Assembly: GCA_047495785.1 (NCBI GenBank)
Contig: JBLDXI010000003.1
Location: 4,216,001 to 4,280,000 of the forward strand
Direction: 5' to 3'
DNA from: Lepidodermella squamata
Lineage: Eukaryota > Gastrotricha
DNA length: 64,000 nt
The notes under the pieces were generated by a model. That model was given only the letters and a program-made list of their open reading frames with translations, made no database searches and was not told the origin of the DNA. Positions within the stretch are counted from its first letter, which is position 1. The number at the start of each line of letters is the position of its first letter. The position numbers and the translations under genes are program-made. Shown piece by piece: positions 10,015-20,685 of this stretch.

Positions 10015-11538
10015 TCAACTCCGATGTGAACAAATAATTTCAAAATTAGGTGGTGAGTGAACGATGCCGAGAAGGCCACCGCGAATATCAACGGGCTCTC
10101 TCAAAACGAACCGGAATCTGTGAAGCATAGCAGTGATGAAAATGAAGTATTCAACGCGAGCCAGAGCCTCTCCCAAACAAATTCTCGGGCCAGTACCAAA
10201 TGGCATGAACTGCGACGAGTGTGTTAATAATTTACCGTCAGCGTCAAGCCATCTGTCGCGGTTAAATTCCTCTGGATTTTCCCAGTACTTTTCGTCGTAG
10301 TTTAGCGTTGAAAGACTGTATGCAACAAGAGAATAAGGGGGGCAGTCGTAGCCGCCGATTTTGCAGGATGTTTCTAAATTTGTATGGGTCAGTGCGCCTG
10401 GTACCAAACTGGAGTGGCGGAGGACTTCGCACATAACAGCGTCGATGAAAACCAGCTTCGGCCGATCAGCCAAGGTTGGCAAACGATCTGTATCAATGAC
10501 TTGGTCAATGGCTTCGTGGCATCGAGCTTGCAATTCAGGCCAAGTTGCTAGGTACAACAGCGTCCAACTCAACGCGGTAGCCGTAGTCTCGGTTCCTGCT
10601 ACGAAAAGATCAGTCATCGCATAGCCAAAGCTGTCCAAGTCCATGGCATCTTTTTCTAGCTCTGACTTGATGTAAATGTCAGGAAAATCCCGAATCATAT
10701 CTGGGTTAAAATCGCGCCGATGTATTTCTATAGCTGTGCGCAAAAGCTTGATTGTGTAATCCTGAATTTTTCGGAAGTCTCGGCATTGAGGCGCATCGGC
10801 GAAAAAGCGCCAAAATGGAAGTATGAGGAAAACAGCACTGTCCTTAGCCGATCTTGCTGCTGTGGTTTCTATTAAACCAAGAAGTTCCAACATTTTCGCA
10901 TCTTCGTACTGGAACCTGAAGAAAAAATTCATGAATTAGCTATTCCTATTCCTATATCAGAGATACCGTTTGCCAAATACCAATGAGCAAATTACATTGG
11001 AAACGTTGAGGCTGAGAAGCCTTTTGGGATTGAAAGGTTGCCCCACTCGAACTTCAAGCTCCGGTATGAAATGTCGAACCTCTTCTTGAATGTTGAGAAC
11101 CATCTGCTCTTTACCCATGCCGAAATCGCGCATAGCCTTCATTCCGAAACGGCGGCGGGATCGCCATTCATCATGGTTGGCTGACAGGATTCCAGGTCGC
11201 ACACGCTCGAATCCAGGTAAATGCTTTTCGATTCTCCAGCTGAAGGTCTTCGCCTGAGTAACCAATGTTTCCTGAATGAGAGCACTGTCGGTGAGAAAGA
11301 AGGCACGATGCTGGCCAAGATAAATTGTGAAAATTGATCCATACTCCTTTGCTAATTTTGGAATCAGCTTGAATCTCTCCTTCGAGCTTGACATTGTCAA
11401 TAACATCAATAAGTTGCCGATAAATGGCAGCGGAGTAGGCCCAGGAGGTAGACGGTAAAATAAACGGTCATACGCGATCCTGAAGGAACCATAGGCGATG
11501 AAGAAGATCAGAAGTATTCCGAGGAGAAAAATGATCAT
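10015..11538 (-). CDS. Cytochrome P450 (CYP2-clan, microsomal)
   Basis: Haem-thiolate monooxygenase of the endoplasmic reticulum, likely detoxification or lipid/steroid oxidation. Exons 11538-10967 and 10915-10015 give 490 residues, the usual length. Residues 1-25 are a membrane anchor, then the hinge LPPGPTPLPFIGN. The I-helix oxygen-binding stretch AGTETTATALSW, the K-helix ExxR (EVLR), and the haem loop FGTGPRICLG (Cys about 437) are all intact, so it should be active. The sequence resembles nematode CYP33-like members of the CYP2 clan; substrate cannot be predicted. One 51-nt phase-2 intron only. The next upstream element on the same strand is a decayed Rieske fragment. Confidence 0.95.
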
Positions 11539-12154
11539 TTTTTTCTTAGTTTATGACACTAATAATTACTTGAACATAGGCATTTTAAAATCACAAAAGT
11601 TCGAAAATATGTAAATACAAGCTAAGAATTTGCATACAAGCTTACGTTGTGAAGAGTTACATGTAAATCGCGGTTAACCATTTTTTTAGGGGGGGGGGGG
11701 TAATACATATAACTAAAGGTCAAATAATGAAAGAACACGTTTCAAGGGTTCGTGAAAGTAATAGGAGAATGACTCATAACTTCGTGTGTGAACGCCGGTT
11801 ATGCATGAATATAACTTAACGAAAGTATTTTCACTTGAAACTTAATAGTTGCGAGCAGCACAGCTAAATGTAACTCGATCGATCGATAGGCTTGCTTTTT
11901 TTATCGATTTAAAGCTAGCGTAACGGTAGCGTTGTAGGGCGGATTTTGCCTGTTCTACAGCGGCTCATAGGTATTGCGCGAGATATGCATTTTTACAGGA
12001 TAGTTAATAGCAAGAAATTTGCTATAAAAAGTAGCGAATAGTGAGGATGCGCACAACCATTTTGATCGAACCATTTTCATTTTGACATTCCGGTTTAGAC
12101 GACGCTAAACCACATTAAAAAATGTCCAGGAAAATAATAGTTTTTCCAAGTTAG
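11539..12154. other. Intergenic upstream of P450, contains poly-G run
   Basis: No gene. A 12-nt G homopolymer sits at 11689-11700. The P450 promoter should lie here. Confidence 0.5.
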
Positions 12155-12500
12155 TCAAGTTTCCCTTGTTGTCGCAAGTCCACGATAAGGGCTTTCAAAA
12201 GAGCTTTTCTCAAAACATTCGTGCCACTCGAGCGGTACGCCATAATGCCTGCAGATGTTGCGGAACCCGTGAACTTTTGAATTTCCGTTCGCCGACGTGA
12301 ACAAGTACTGCTCGTTGCCTATTGAAGCAGTAAAAATACAATATTTGTGTTCGAGGCGGTGAAGCGATTCTACTGCAGAGAAATTTGATCTAACTATTGC
12401 AGCTTGGTCCAGAGATAGTAAAATTCTGGAGTGGTGTACCATGATCCAGGCGGAGTTTTCGATCTAGCTGCTCTTGGCGAACTTGGCTTTCTCTCGGCGC
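12155..12500 (-). pseudogene. Decayed Rieske oxygenase fragment (choline-monooxygenase-like)
   Basis: The minus strand reads ENSAWIMVHHSRILLSL ... RSNFSAVESLHRL ... YCIFTASIGNEQYLF ... KVHGFRNICRHYGVP ... SPYRGL. This matches the N-terminal Rieske domain layout of choline-monooxygenase/GbcA-type enzymes (SSWYxDPxFLxLE, YFTAxxGNxxY, HAFxNVCxHR, CPYHGW). The first cluster pair C-x-H is kept, but the second pair is lost: Cys to Ser and His to Arg in SPYRGL. A TAG lies just upstream (about 12466), and a stop follows the domain with no catalytic mononuclear-iron domain after it. It is therefore a truncated relic rather than a working enzyme. Whether the parent was an animal gene or a transferred bacterial one cannot be decided here. 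Confidence 0.5.
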
Positions 12501-13501
12501 AGAAATTTCTCCGCGTCCAATGATAGAAAACTGATATTTCTTCGCTGAGTTCCAATCAAAAGCGCGCTAAATTATTATTAGAACAAAGAATCATTTCGAC
12601 TCGGAAGTAGCCGAAAATTCACACCGGTATCATCTATACGGGCAGCATTACCACGCAACCGCAGATTGTCTCTATTCATGTCCTGTAAAAGCTTGAATTC
12701 AAAATAAGTATGGATTTTTATGTTACTTAGGTCAAACGCATGTAATCGTAGAAACAACCCGCAAAATTCAGCTAGAAGATTTATTGCAGCTTTATCCGGT
12801 TGTCAAACAATAGAGACAGAAAATTACAATGTTAATCCTTGTTTAGAAATACAAAATTTTATCAGACTGTTTTTTCTTGATAGAATTCGTCGGTGAACAT
12901 TTGATCGCACGCCGTTTCACGACGTCTCGTACGCGGAAGCATCAGCAGAATCGCACTTTTGGATAATATAATATCAACAAGCATACATTATGAAGTAGTT
13001 GCTGACCATTTTTGTGTATAAAAAAACAAACGAGACGAAGAAAAAGAAAGAAAGAAGAACCTCGGCGCATGCTATGAAATAATCAGGCATAAAATACTTT
13101 GTAATATGCATAGAATTATACGTCTGACAAAATTAGAGCTTTCAGGTAGAAAACAGGTTACAGCATCTCTCTTCTTACATATATATTGCGGTGATACATT
13201 TATATAGGTAAGTATGTTGTTCTTTCATAAAAAAGTGAAAAATTATTATTGATGAAATAATAACAATATTCTCATGCGAAAATCGCAGTGGTCAGCAGTA
13301 TAGACGAAGCCCAGCGGGACAGGTTTGCGTAGCCTGACTGTGCGCGAAAAGCGAAGCTTTCAGCAAAAAGCAGTAGAAAATTAGCGGTTATACCTCTTTT
13401 CCCTTTTCAGACATCATGTCATTTCAATCAAGTCAGATGAAAAAATTATGTTTTAAAAAATTATGCAAAGATTGCAGAGCAAATGTAAGCCGGTCGGTGT
13501 T
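12501..13501. other. Intergenic stretch, no gene seen
   Basis: AT-rich with purine-rich runs near 13025-13060. No splice-supported exon. Part may be the 3' untranslated region of the RASSF-like gene ending at 13502. Confidence 0.45.
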
Positions 13502-14339
13502 TCACACCCAGACTGGTTGAGCAGCTGGAACCGAGGCAACTGTATTGTCCCCAGAATCTAAAATACAAAGCCGCTACAACAATGCTAGGGCTACAGCCAA
13601 AGCGAAACAAACCTCCGTTAGTATGAGCATGGCCATTTTTGGCGATACCGTTGGCCAATCCGGCGGACGACTTGTTGAGATTGTTTTGATACTCGGAGAT
13701 TTGCAGCTCGGCCTCGGCGATGCGTTCGCGGTACCGCTCGATTGCCGATCGCAGCGAACGCTCAGTTTCGCGCTGTTGCATCAACAGCTCGGGCAACGCA
13801 GCTTGCTCAAGCTCCTTAATCTCGGCCGTTACCCTGCTGAATTCATCGGCGAGAAGCGATTTACTAGGAGAAATCGTCTCATCGCCATAACTCTCCGCCT
13901 CTAGTAACAAACTGCGGTTTTCAGCTTCGAGCTGTTTCGCCAGTCGAGTTACGACTCGCAACCTAGCCGCTTGTTCTTTCGTCTCCAGCTTAAGAATAGC
14001 CCGTCTTCGCCGCGCAACGGCCCCATTCGAATTCACCATACCCGGTTGCTGCAAGACCAGTACCAGGCAGCCATCGGCGGGGAATGATAGCGCAGGCCTA
14101 GAGGTTATTTGCCGACGCCAGTTTCTTAGAACTTGCAGGATTTTTGCCTCTGGTGGAATGAAAATCGGTTCGACAGCTCCTGATCCATCGTTGAAGCTGT
14201 CACGCATCAGCAGCAGGCTGTAAGTGCCTGGCTGCGAGCGAAATCGGGCGATGGCGGTGACCAGCTCGCGGCATATTGTTCGTTCGGTGACGCCGGAGAT
14301 GATGCGCGGCCGTCCGTCGACCAGGACTGTCACCTCCAT
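13502..14339 (-). CDS. RASSF7/8-like Ras-association protein
   Basis: Adaptor with an N-terminal Ras-association domain. Exons 14339-13613 and 13557-13502 give 260 residues. Residues 1-100 form the RA fold start (MEVTVLVDGRPRIISGVTE, a hallmark of N-terminal RASSF proteins, then EPIFIPPEAKILQVL). Residues 110-225 are coiled coil. The final exon changes the C-terminus to NTVASVPAAQPVWV; ending in a hydrophobic V-W-V could suit a PDZ domain. Reading through the 55-nt intron gives a spurious longer tail. It lies 165 nt downstream of CPSF73 on the same strand, with an AG acceptor about 15 nt before the ATG, consistent with the third cistron of an operon. RASSF7 versus RASSF8 cannot be distinguished. 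Confidence 0.8.
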
Positions 14340-14504
14340 AGACGAGGCTGCGTCCTAAGCACAACAATTTTTCTAATCTACCTAGAAAAAATGAACAAAA
14401 AATTAAGGCGAATTAATATAAAAATTCAGCTTTTATTCAGCACAAAATCACTGGAATTGCAGAAAGCAAGAAACGTTTGTAGAAAATTCTAACGTAGGTT
14501 CATT

Positions 14505-16985
14505 TTAGTGATGGTGGCAGAAATAGCCGAAAGTTTCGAGCAGCAGAGGACTCACGGCACTCGCCAGATTTTTCGAGGCTGGAGCGATCGCGGGTGGCAG
14601 GGTCGATTCGCCGTCTTTAGATAGCGCCTCCACCACCACGCCATCAAGTTTCAACTCGTCTTCATTCGAAGTTGCTGCGATGATGAAATCACGAACTGCA
14701 GCAGTAGCCGCTGTCAGGGTGTGTGGGGTAGGCGTGCATTTCGGGCCACCGGCAACCAGGGCGGTGGCGACAGCCGCAACCGCATCACACAGCATATCGG
14801 CAACAGGGCCCGAGGACCACTCAACGAGCAAATAGCCATCGACAGTGCCCAACGCAGGGTCGATTTTCGGGTTACGCATGAACGAAATTTGCAGTGAATC
14901 GCAGAACAGTTTGAAAGCGATAACTGGACTGGTAGCCGGGTCGGCGGCTTTCTCGTCGGTTCCAATGACCTGGACATCTCCGGTCATTTGGCCGAGCGCA
15001 ACGTGCAGAGCTTCGATTTGCAACGAGGAAAACGGCACGGTCATGCGTTGGCGCAGGGTTGCGGTTTGCAGGCCGGCTGTTGCGTGCAGTTCGCTCGAGT
15101 CGACGATGGTGAGGCGGTAGTTGCGTTTGACAGCGACGCCTGATATGCGCTGGCCTGCGCTGGGCGGCAGTTCGGCGAGTCGACCAGCGACTTTCGCCAG
15201 CTTTTCGCCGCGAAAGCGAAACTCTACTGCCTGAGTATTGCGCGGCGTGTAAATACGCATGGGTAGGACGCGCTGTGTCGTGCCCGTCGCCACTTCGCCC
15301 CCCTCAGGCCCGGCCGCCGCCGCAGCTGTCGACTCCTCCTGAAAATGATGCGCAAAACAACAGTAAGTCAATGCCACCAGCAGAAAAACACGTGAAAACA
15401 CCATTCATGCGCACATACGGCCGCGTGGTCGGCATTCAAACGGCCACTTAGCGCACTACCAAAAATATATATAGTACACGTCTAGTGACAATAGCCACTA
15501 GGGCTTGACATTGTCACAAATAATTATTCACGCAGCATACTTAATGCGACTTAAAAATTCAGCAGATTTGTTTCAATCACGCCACCTTAAAATAACAATA
15601 AATCTAACCTGCTGACGATCGAGCGCCGCTTTCAAGCGGGACATTTCAGTCGCCTCGCCGTGAACGAGAACAACATGCGGTGGGCGAATCGCTTGAAGAA
15701 ATTGTGAAGTTTGAGCAAAATCCGTGTGGGCTGAGAATGATACGTAGTCGACAGAGCAGCGCATAGGCAGACGGAACCCGCCGCCGCCCATCGCCGGCAC
15801 CTCGGTCGGGTTCGATAGAATCGTTTTAGCCAACGTGCCTTCGACGCAGTAACCAGCAATGATAACTCCGTTTCGCGTATCAGGGCACCAACGTTCGAAA
15901 AGCTCGCGGGAGAGGCCAGACTGTAACATACCCGGGCTGGCCAGCACCACGCAAGGCCCAGCATCGTCCAACTGCTCGGCAGTTCTAATCGAAGCAATGT
16001 GTTTGAAGACGAAAGGATTCGTGCCAGCTGCTAGTTGCCGCCTCATTCGCTCATTCATAGCGTGGGCAAATGTTTGATAAACTGAAAGACACTTCTTCGC
16101 CAGCTGAGATGCGTAGTAAACAGGCACGTCGTGCAGCTCAGGGTGATTGGCCCAGTACTCGTCGAGAATCAACAGAAGCTCCTGGGTTCTGCCCAACGCG
16201 AAAACAGGCACCAAACATCGCCCGCCTCGGTTGATGATATTATGAACCAAGCCCGTAAAACGATTTTCGCGCTGGTCGCGATTGTCGTGGACGTGGGTGC
16301 CATATGTCGCCTCGACAACGGCAACGTGCGGGCGGGAAGGCGGGATCTCAGCCGCCATTAAATGTCGATCTTCCTCGCAGCTGAAATCGCCGGTGTAGAG
16401 GACACGCACACCCGCAATTTCGACATTAAACATCGCCGCGCCTAACACATGGCCGGCCTGGTAAGACGAGAATCGAATTCCATCGCACTCTACTTGCTGG
16501 TGAAAATCGACAGTAGAAATTCGACCCATCGATTTTTCGACATCTTGCTCAGTGAATAGCAAATCATCAACCGCGAGATGACTGACTCGAATGAAATCAG
16601 CGAGTAGCCACCTGTAAATCGCCTTGGTCGGATGAGTCATGTAACACTTGCCTTTGAAATTTGTGTTCTTGAAGAACCAAGGCAAAGCGCCGCAGTGGTC
16701 CAAATGGAAATGAGTAATCAACAGTAGATCAATTGTTTCCGGGTCAATTATTTCAAAAATCGGCAAAGCGTCATGCCCTTGCCTACCGGGGTGAATGCCG
16801 CAATCGAAGAGAATTCGCTTGTTTTTGTACTCGAGCAAAACGCAAGATCGGCCTACTTCTTGCCCAGCTCCCAATGGTCGAATGATCAGTCGATCCGACT
16901 CTTCGGCGGGAACGGCCGAAGCACCAGTAGTAGCGACATTGCCACTTCCGTCAATAACAACAGACGGGCCGCGATTTCTCTTCAT
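14505..16985 (-). CDS. CPSF3: CPSF73/CPSF3, pre-mRNA 3'-end endonuclease
   Basis: Zinc-dependent metallo-beta-lactamase/beta-CASP nuclease that cuts pre-mRNA before polyadenylation and processes histone mRNA. Exons 16985-15609 and 15338-14505 give 736 residues (human 684). The lactamase core has HFHLDH (92-97) and TGDF; the beta-CASP part has [10 protein letters not shown] and ends with [11 protein letters not shown] and [15 protein letters not shown]. The second exon carries the C-terminal domain ([37 protein letters not shown]), matching human CPSF73. Odd point: the last 66 nt of the 270-nt intron plus exon 2 read as one frame starting with a convincing false signal peptide, so this gene is easily split into a truncated nuclease and a fake secreted protein. 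The start is 43 nt after the TYW2 stop. Confidence 0.93.
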
Positions 16986-17028
16986 GTTAACAAAATCTAA
17001 TCAACAAGAAAGTTCGAATAAAAAATAT

Positions 17029-18097
17029 TCAATCTTTAACGACTTGGCACTTCAAATCAACAACGACATGTCGAAGAAGTGGTCCGTAAAACTTGACGTT
17101 CGAGACAAACGAGCAAGTCACAGCCCATTTCGAATTTGGATGGGCCAAGGGCAACAGCGAGGAGAAACGAGTTATACATCGATTAGCCTCAGCCAAATTT
17201 GGATCGACCCCGCCAAGTTTTGACAAAGCTTCGGGGGTTAAATCGACTAGTGAATGGACGTGAATTACCCCTCCTGTAACAGGCGATAAGGCCCGACAAG
17301 CGGCTGGCCAGGCCAGTTCGGAACTTGGGATGAGTCCGAGAAAAACCCGTTGGCACACGCCAAGCGGCACGGTCAAGCGGCAGTCTCCTTCGTGAATGAC
17401 ACACCTATCAGGGTCATCGACGTGGTTATCTTTCAGATTACGGTGGAGGGCTTTGATCGCCGCGGGGTTCCATTCGCAGCAATGTAATAACTTTAGCTTA
17501 GTTTTAGGGCATTTAACGAGGAGACTCAACGTGAAATAACCGATCCCTGCAAACATATCGACGGCAATCTCACCGCCGGGAATAACCGGATCTGTATTGA
17601 CTAGTTCGGCGAGGCGCGCTTTTTCCGAAAAATTCCCGACGCTGAACATGGACCGGGTAGCGTCGAATGAGTAAATAATGCCGTTTTCCCGTTTTGTCAC
17701 CCAACACTCATCGGTTGAATCTGATTTAAGATCAGGCGATCGCCATACAAGGGTAACATCTGGCGAGCGGAATTCATCATCCTTAACGCCTCGATATAGG
17801 GCAATTCTAGTAACATGCAACGCAGAAGCAACAGTGCTCCAGATTCTTTCGAAGCCTGAAATTGAGGGAAAATTCGACAAAAATTGATTCAGAAAATAAT
17901 ATGAAATTACCAATGCTCGACCAAAGGCTTGATGTGAAACAGGAACCTTCACGAATGAAAATTAAATCCCCGAATAGTTTCCATTTTCGAGGTAGGTCGT
18001 GTTCCAAGTCTGGCGTCCAGTCTAGTCCGCTGTCAGCGGCAAGTTGTGCCAGACTGTTTGCAACCCTGAGGGCTGGATTAATCGGCTTGTTTCTCAT
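17029..18097 (-). CDS. TYW2: TYW2/TRMT12-like tRNA wybutosine aminocarboxypropyl transferase
   Basis: Class I SAM-fold enzyme moving the 3-amino-3-carboxypropyl group of SAM onto modified G37 of tRNA-Phe during wybutosine synthesis. Exons 18097-17911 and 17855-17029 give 337 residues. The N-terminal part has WKLFGDLIFI and the C-terminal part the SAM motif VDMFAGIGYFTL followed by CEWNPAAIKALHRNLKDN, as in the TRM5/TYW2 family. TRM5 proteins carry NPPY-type methyltransfer residues; here the equivalent region reads LGLIPSSELAW, which favours TYW2. First gene of the TYW2-CPSF73-RASSF chain; no AATAAA was seen in the 43-nt gap before CPSF73. A TTTTAG acceptor lies about 35 nt upstream of the ATG. 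Confidence 0.82.
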
Positions 18098-18844
18098 GGC
18101 AACATCAATTAATCAAATTGTGCTCCTAAAATATGAAATAATGACAACAGTACAATAAATGCTGCTGAATTTAGTGGTTACAGTTTTTATTCACAATGCG
18201 CGGAGGCCAACGCGCGCGCGCAAAACGCACGCGAAAACGAACAACGAAGAGCGTAAAACAAAAGATGACGGCGATGAAGACACACGGTAGCAAGCGAAAT
18301 TGACACTAACTCATACCATAAACGCAAGTACACACACTTGGCATTAGTGTCGCTTCTCGCAGCAGCAATCGAATGAACTAACATAATGTACGCTAATTGT
18401 TACAAGTGGCTAAATGATAATGCGGCATTATTTATTTTCATAATATTAACAAGCGGCATAAATGAAACTTAATGATGAGTGCTCACAACTTCTGCGAAGT
18501 CGCCTGGGATATATTTATTTCATATTTTCACTGCGGTGAGTGCCAAGCTACATATCACGTTTCACGCGTCGTTTTTGACTGAATGAAGGCACCACCAGAT
18601 GATGATGATGATACGCGGCAAGATACATATACACCAATTCAAAGGAAGTGGTATACCTACAAAAACAATGAGAACGAATCAATTGCCACGCACGCACACG
18701 AGAGATACATCATTCGCCAAAAAAAGAAGAAGAAAAATCGTCATCACAACATCACCTATCGCTGCTTGTAATCACACACGTTTTTCTTTTGAATGTTATC
18801 TATTCTGCCTAGCTTCACCGCCTGTTGTTTGTCTGTTGTCTGGT
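18098..18844. other. Intergenic, SR gene 3' side
   Basis: AT-rich with GC dinucleotide runs near 18205-18235 (GCGCGCGCGC). No exon seen. Probably 3' untranslated region of the SR-protein gene and the promoter of TYW2. Confidence 0.45.
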
Positions 18845-19476
18845 CTAATCGTCGCCATGCTCGCTTCCACTGCGACCGTCGTCCGATTCGCGACGTCCGT
18901 TGGTCGCATTTCCGTTGTCGTTTGCGTGATTCGCAGGGCTGCCAGACCTAGAACGGCTCCTGGACCTGAAAAAATGTGGTTAAACAGATTAGACACGCCA
19001 TTTCGACGAGATATATTTCGCAGAAAAGAACTGAAATTGATTTCTCTAGCGCGATCGAGTCGACTTGCATGAATCCTATCGGTCGGAAAAGCCGCTAATA
19101 GCACTAAATTCAGTCCCGCTTTCGACTTAAACCCGTAATTCGCTATTTTACCTGTCGGGATACACCTTTCATAGCTTTGATTTGATGGTTTGAAAATAGT
19201 AGTAGTATTTTGTTTGCGATAGTTGTCGGCGTTGGTGGTGAGAGTGCGAGAGAACAAATCATCGACAGCGCCCAACGCACGAAGCAACCTCGACGAGAGA
19301 CAGACATCGACCTTCGAACAGCCAACTACCCGAAAAGAATGGGTGAGCAGCGCGCGCGCAGTTCGAACGAGAATTTGTGAAATTGAACGCGGTTTGTCTG
19401 AATGGTCTGGGGCAATTTTAGCCACACTGTCTCGTAGTGGTAGTATCAGTCACACGGTGAAAGTTCAGATTTTGTA

Positions 19477-19508
<32 letters not shown>

Positions 19509-20279
19509 TTGGTTTGTATATTGATAGTTTTGGGAGGAGTAGTTTTCGGCTTGTCTCGAAACGAGCTAGTACCGCTAGTCAACGCATCGTAATAAATAAC
19601 AACAAACAATATTTCAAAACCAAAACAATCGAGAAATGCGGAAAATTATTGAGAACAGAACGAAAAAAACGAGGAAAAACTGCTAATGAAATTTTAAGGT
19701 GGAGCGGAACATACCTCGCAGCTGGTGAAGGGCTGCGGCTGTCATTTCTGCGCTTTGCGCGATCAGCTGATGAACGGCTAGCCGGGGGTGGCGAGCGGGA
19801 ACGGGAGCGAGAACGGCGTGAAGGGCGGCGGGGCGAGCGGGAGCGGCGGCGCGGAGGAGGGCTGCGGCTTCGGCTGCGACGGTCACCGCCACGGTCGCGG
19901 CGCGAATAGCCACCGCGGTCTCGTTCCAAATCGCGACCGTGAGGCGTGCCCTTAGCCAGCTCGACGATCACACGCTCGCCGCACAAATCCTTACCGTTCA
20001 GATCGTACACCGCGTCTTCAGCATCACGAGGATTATCAAAGTCCTGCACAAAACCAGCATTATATCAGTTTTCTCAGAGAAACGAATGGACTCACCACAA
20101 AACCATAACCATTCTTGAGCTGTACATCAACGATTTTTCCGTAGCCTTTGAAAAATCGTTCGACATCACGTTGAGTCGCACGGTACGACAAACGACCAAG
20201 ATAAATTCGAGATCGGACAGGCTAATTCAATTAAAAAAATTAGAAAACCAGAAATAAGAGAACGTAAAAACCTTACCAT
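18845..20279 (-). CDS. SR splicing factor, SRSF4/5/6-type with a single RRM
   Basis: Nuclear splicing regulator. Exons 20279-20277 (only the ATG), 20221-20096, 20043-19715 and 18965-18845 give 192 residues. The RRM (about 4-75) has RNP2 RIYLGRL and RNP1 NGYGFVDF, followed by [19 protein letters not shown] as in SRSF4/5/6. An RS domain follows immediately ([18 protein letters not shown]) and the last exon adds [11 protein letters not shown] and an acidic tail. The second RRM of SRSF4/5/6 is absent. The last intron (749 nt) is much longer than its neighbours, as in SR genes that carry regulated poison exons; it contains a GTAGTA-type repeat near 19480-19510. The 5' splice site directly after the ATG (ATG|GTAAGG) is unusual. 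Confidence 0.85.
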
Positions 20280-20685
20280 GCTGCGTTAATCCTTAATAAG
20301 ACTCAAATCTCACTTAACAGCTCTAGAAACAGACGAAATGAAGATAAATCAATTCTGTCGCTTTTACGCAAAAAGGAATATTTTCCGGAATGAAACAAAT
20401 GGAACAACAAAACAGGCACTGAGGATTGCCGTCGCCAGAAAAAGAAGTCTCAACAATGGAACGTTGAAAAAGTAGTAATTTGTGAGCAAATATTATCACT
20501 TCGTTGATAGTAATCATCATATTATTATTGATTTAACTAACGGATTTTTCACAAACAATGGAAAGAGACATCGCTGGAATTGCTGTTTCTTTATGGCGAT
20601 TCGACTAGACTTGCGCGTATAAAAGACACAAAAATTATAGGAAATATTAAAATTTTCGATTTTTTTTATGGACGAGTGTGGACTC
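20280..20685. other. Intergenic stretch, no gene seen
   Basis: Short AT-rich gap between the zinc-finger gene's stop and the SR-protein start. No exon or RNA gene recognised. Confidence 0.5.

Noticed and set aside
11689-11700. 12-nt poly-G tract
   Set aside because: Homopolymer without other features; possibly a sequencing-length artefact.
15339-15404. Signal peptide and ATG of an apparent secreted 299-residue protein (14505-15404)
   Set aside because: A clean TTTTCAG acceptor at 15339 and strong similarity of the downstream part to the CPSF73 C-terminal domain show that this piece is intron.
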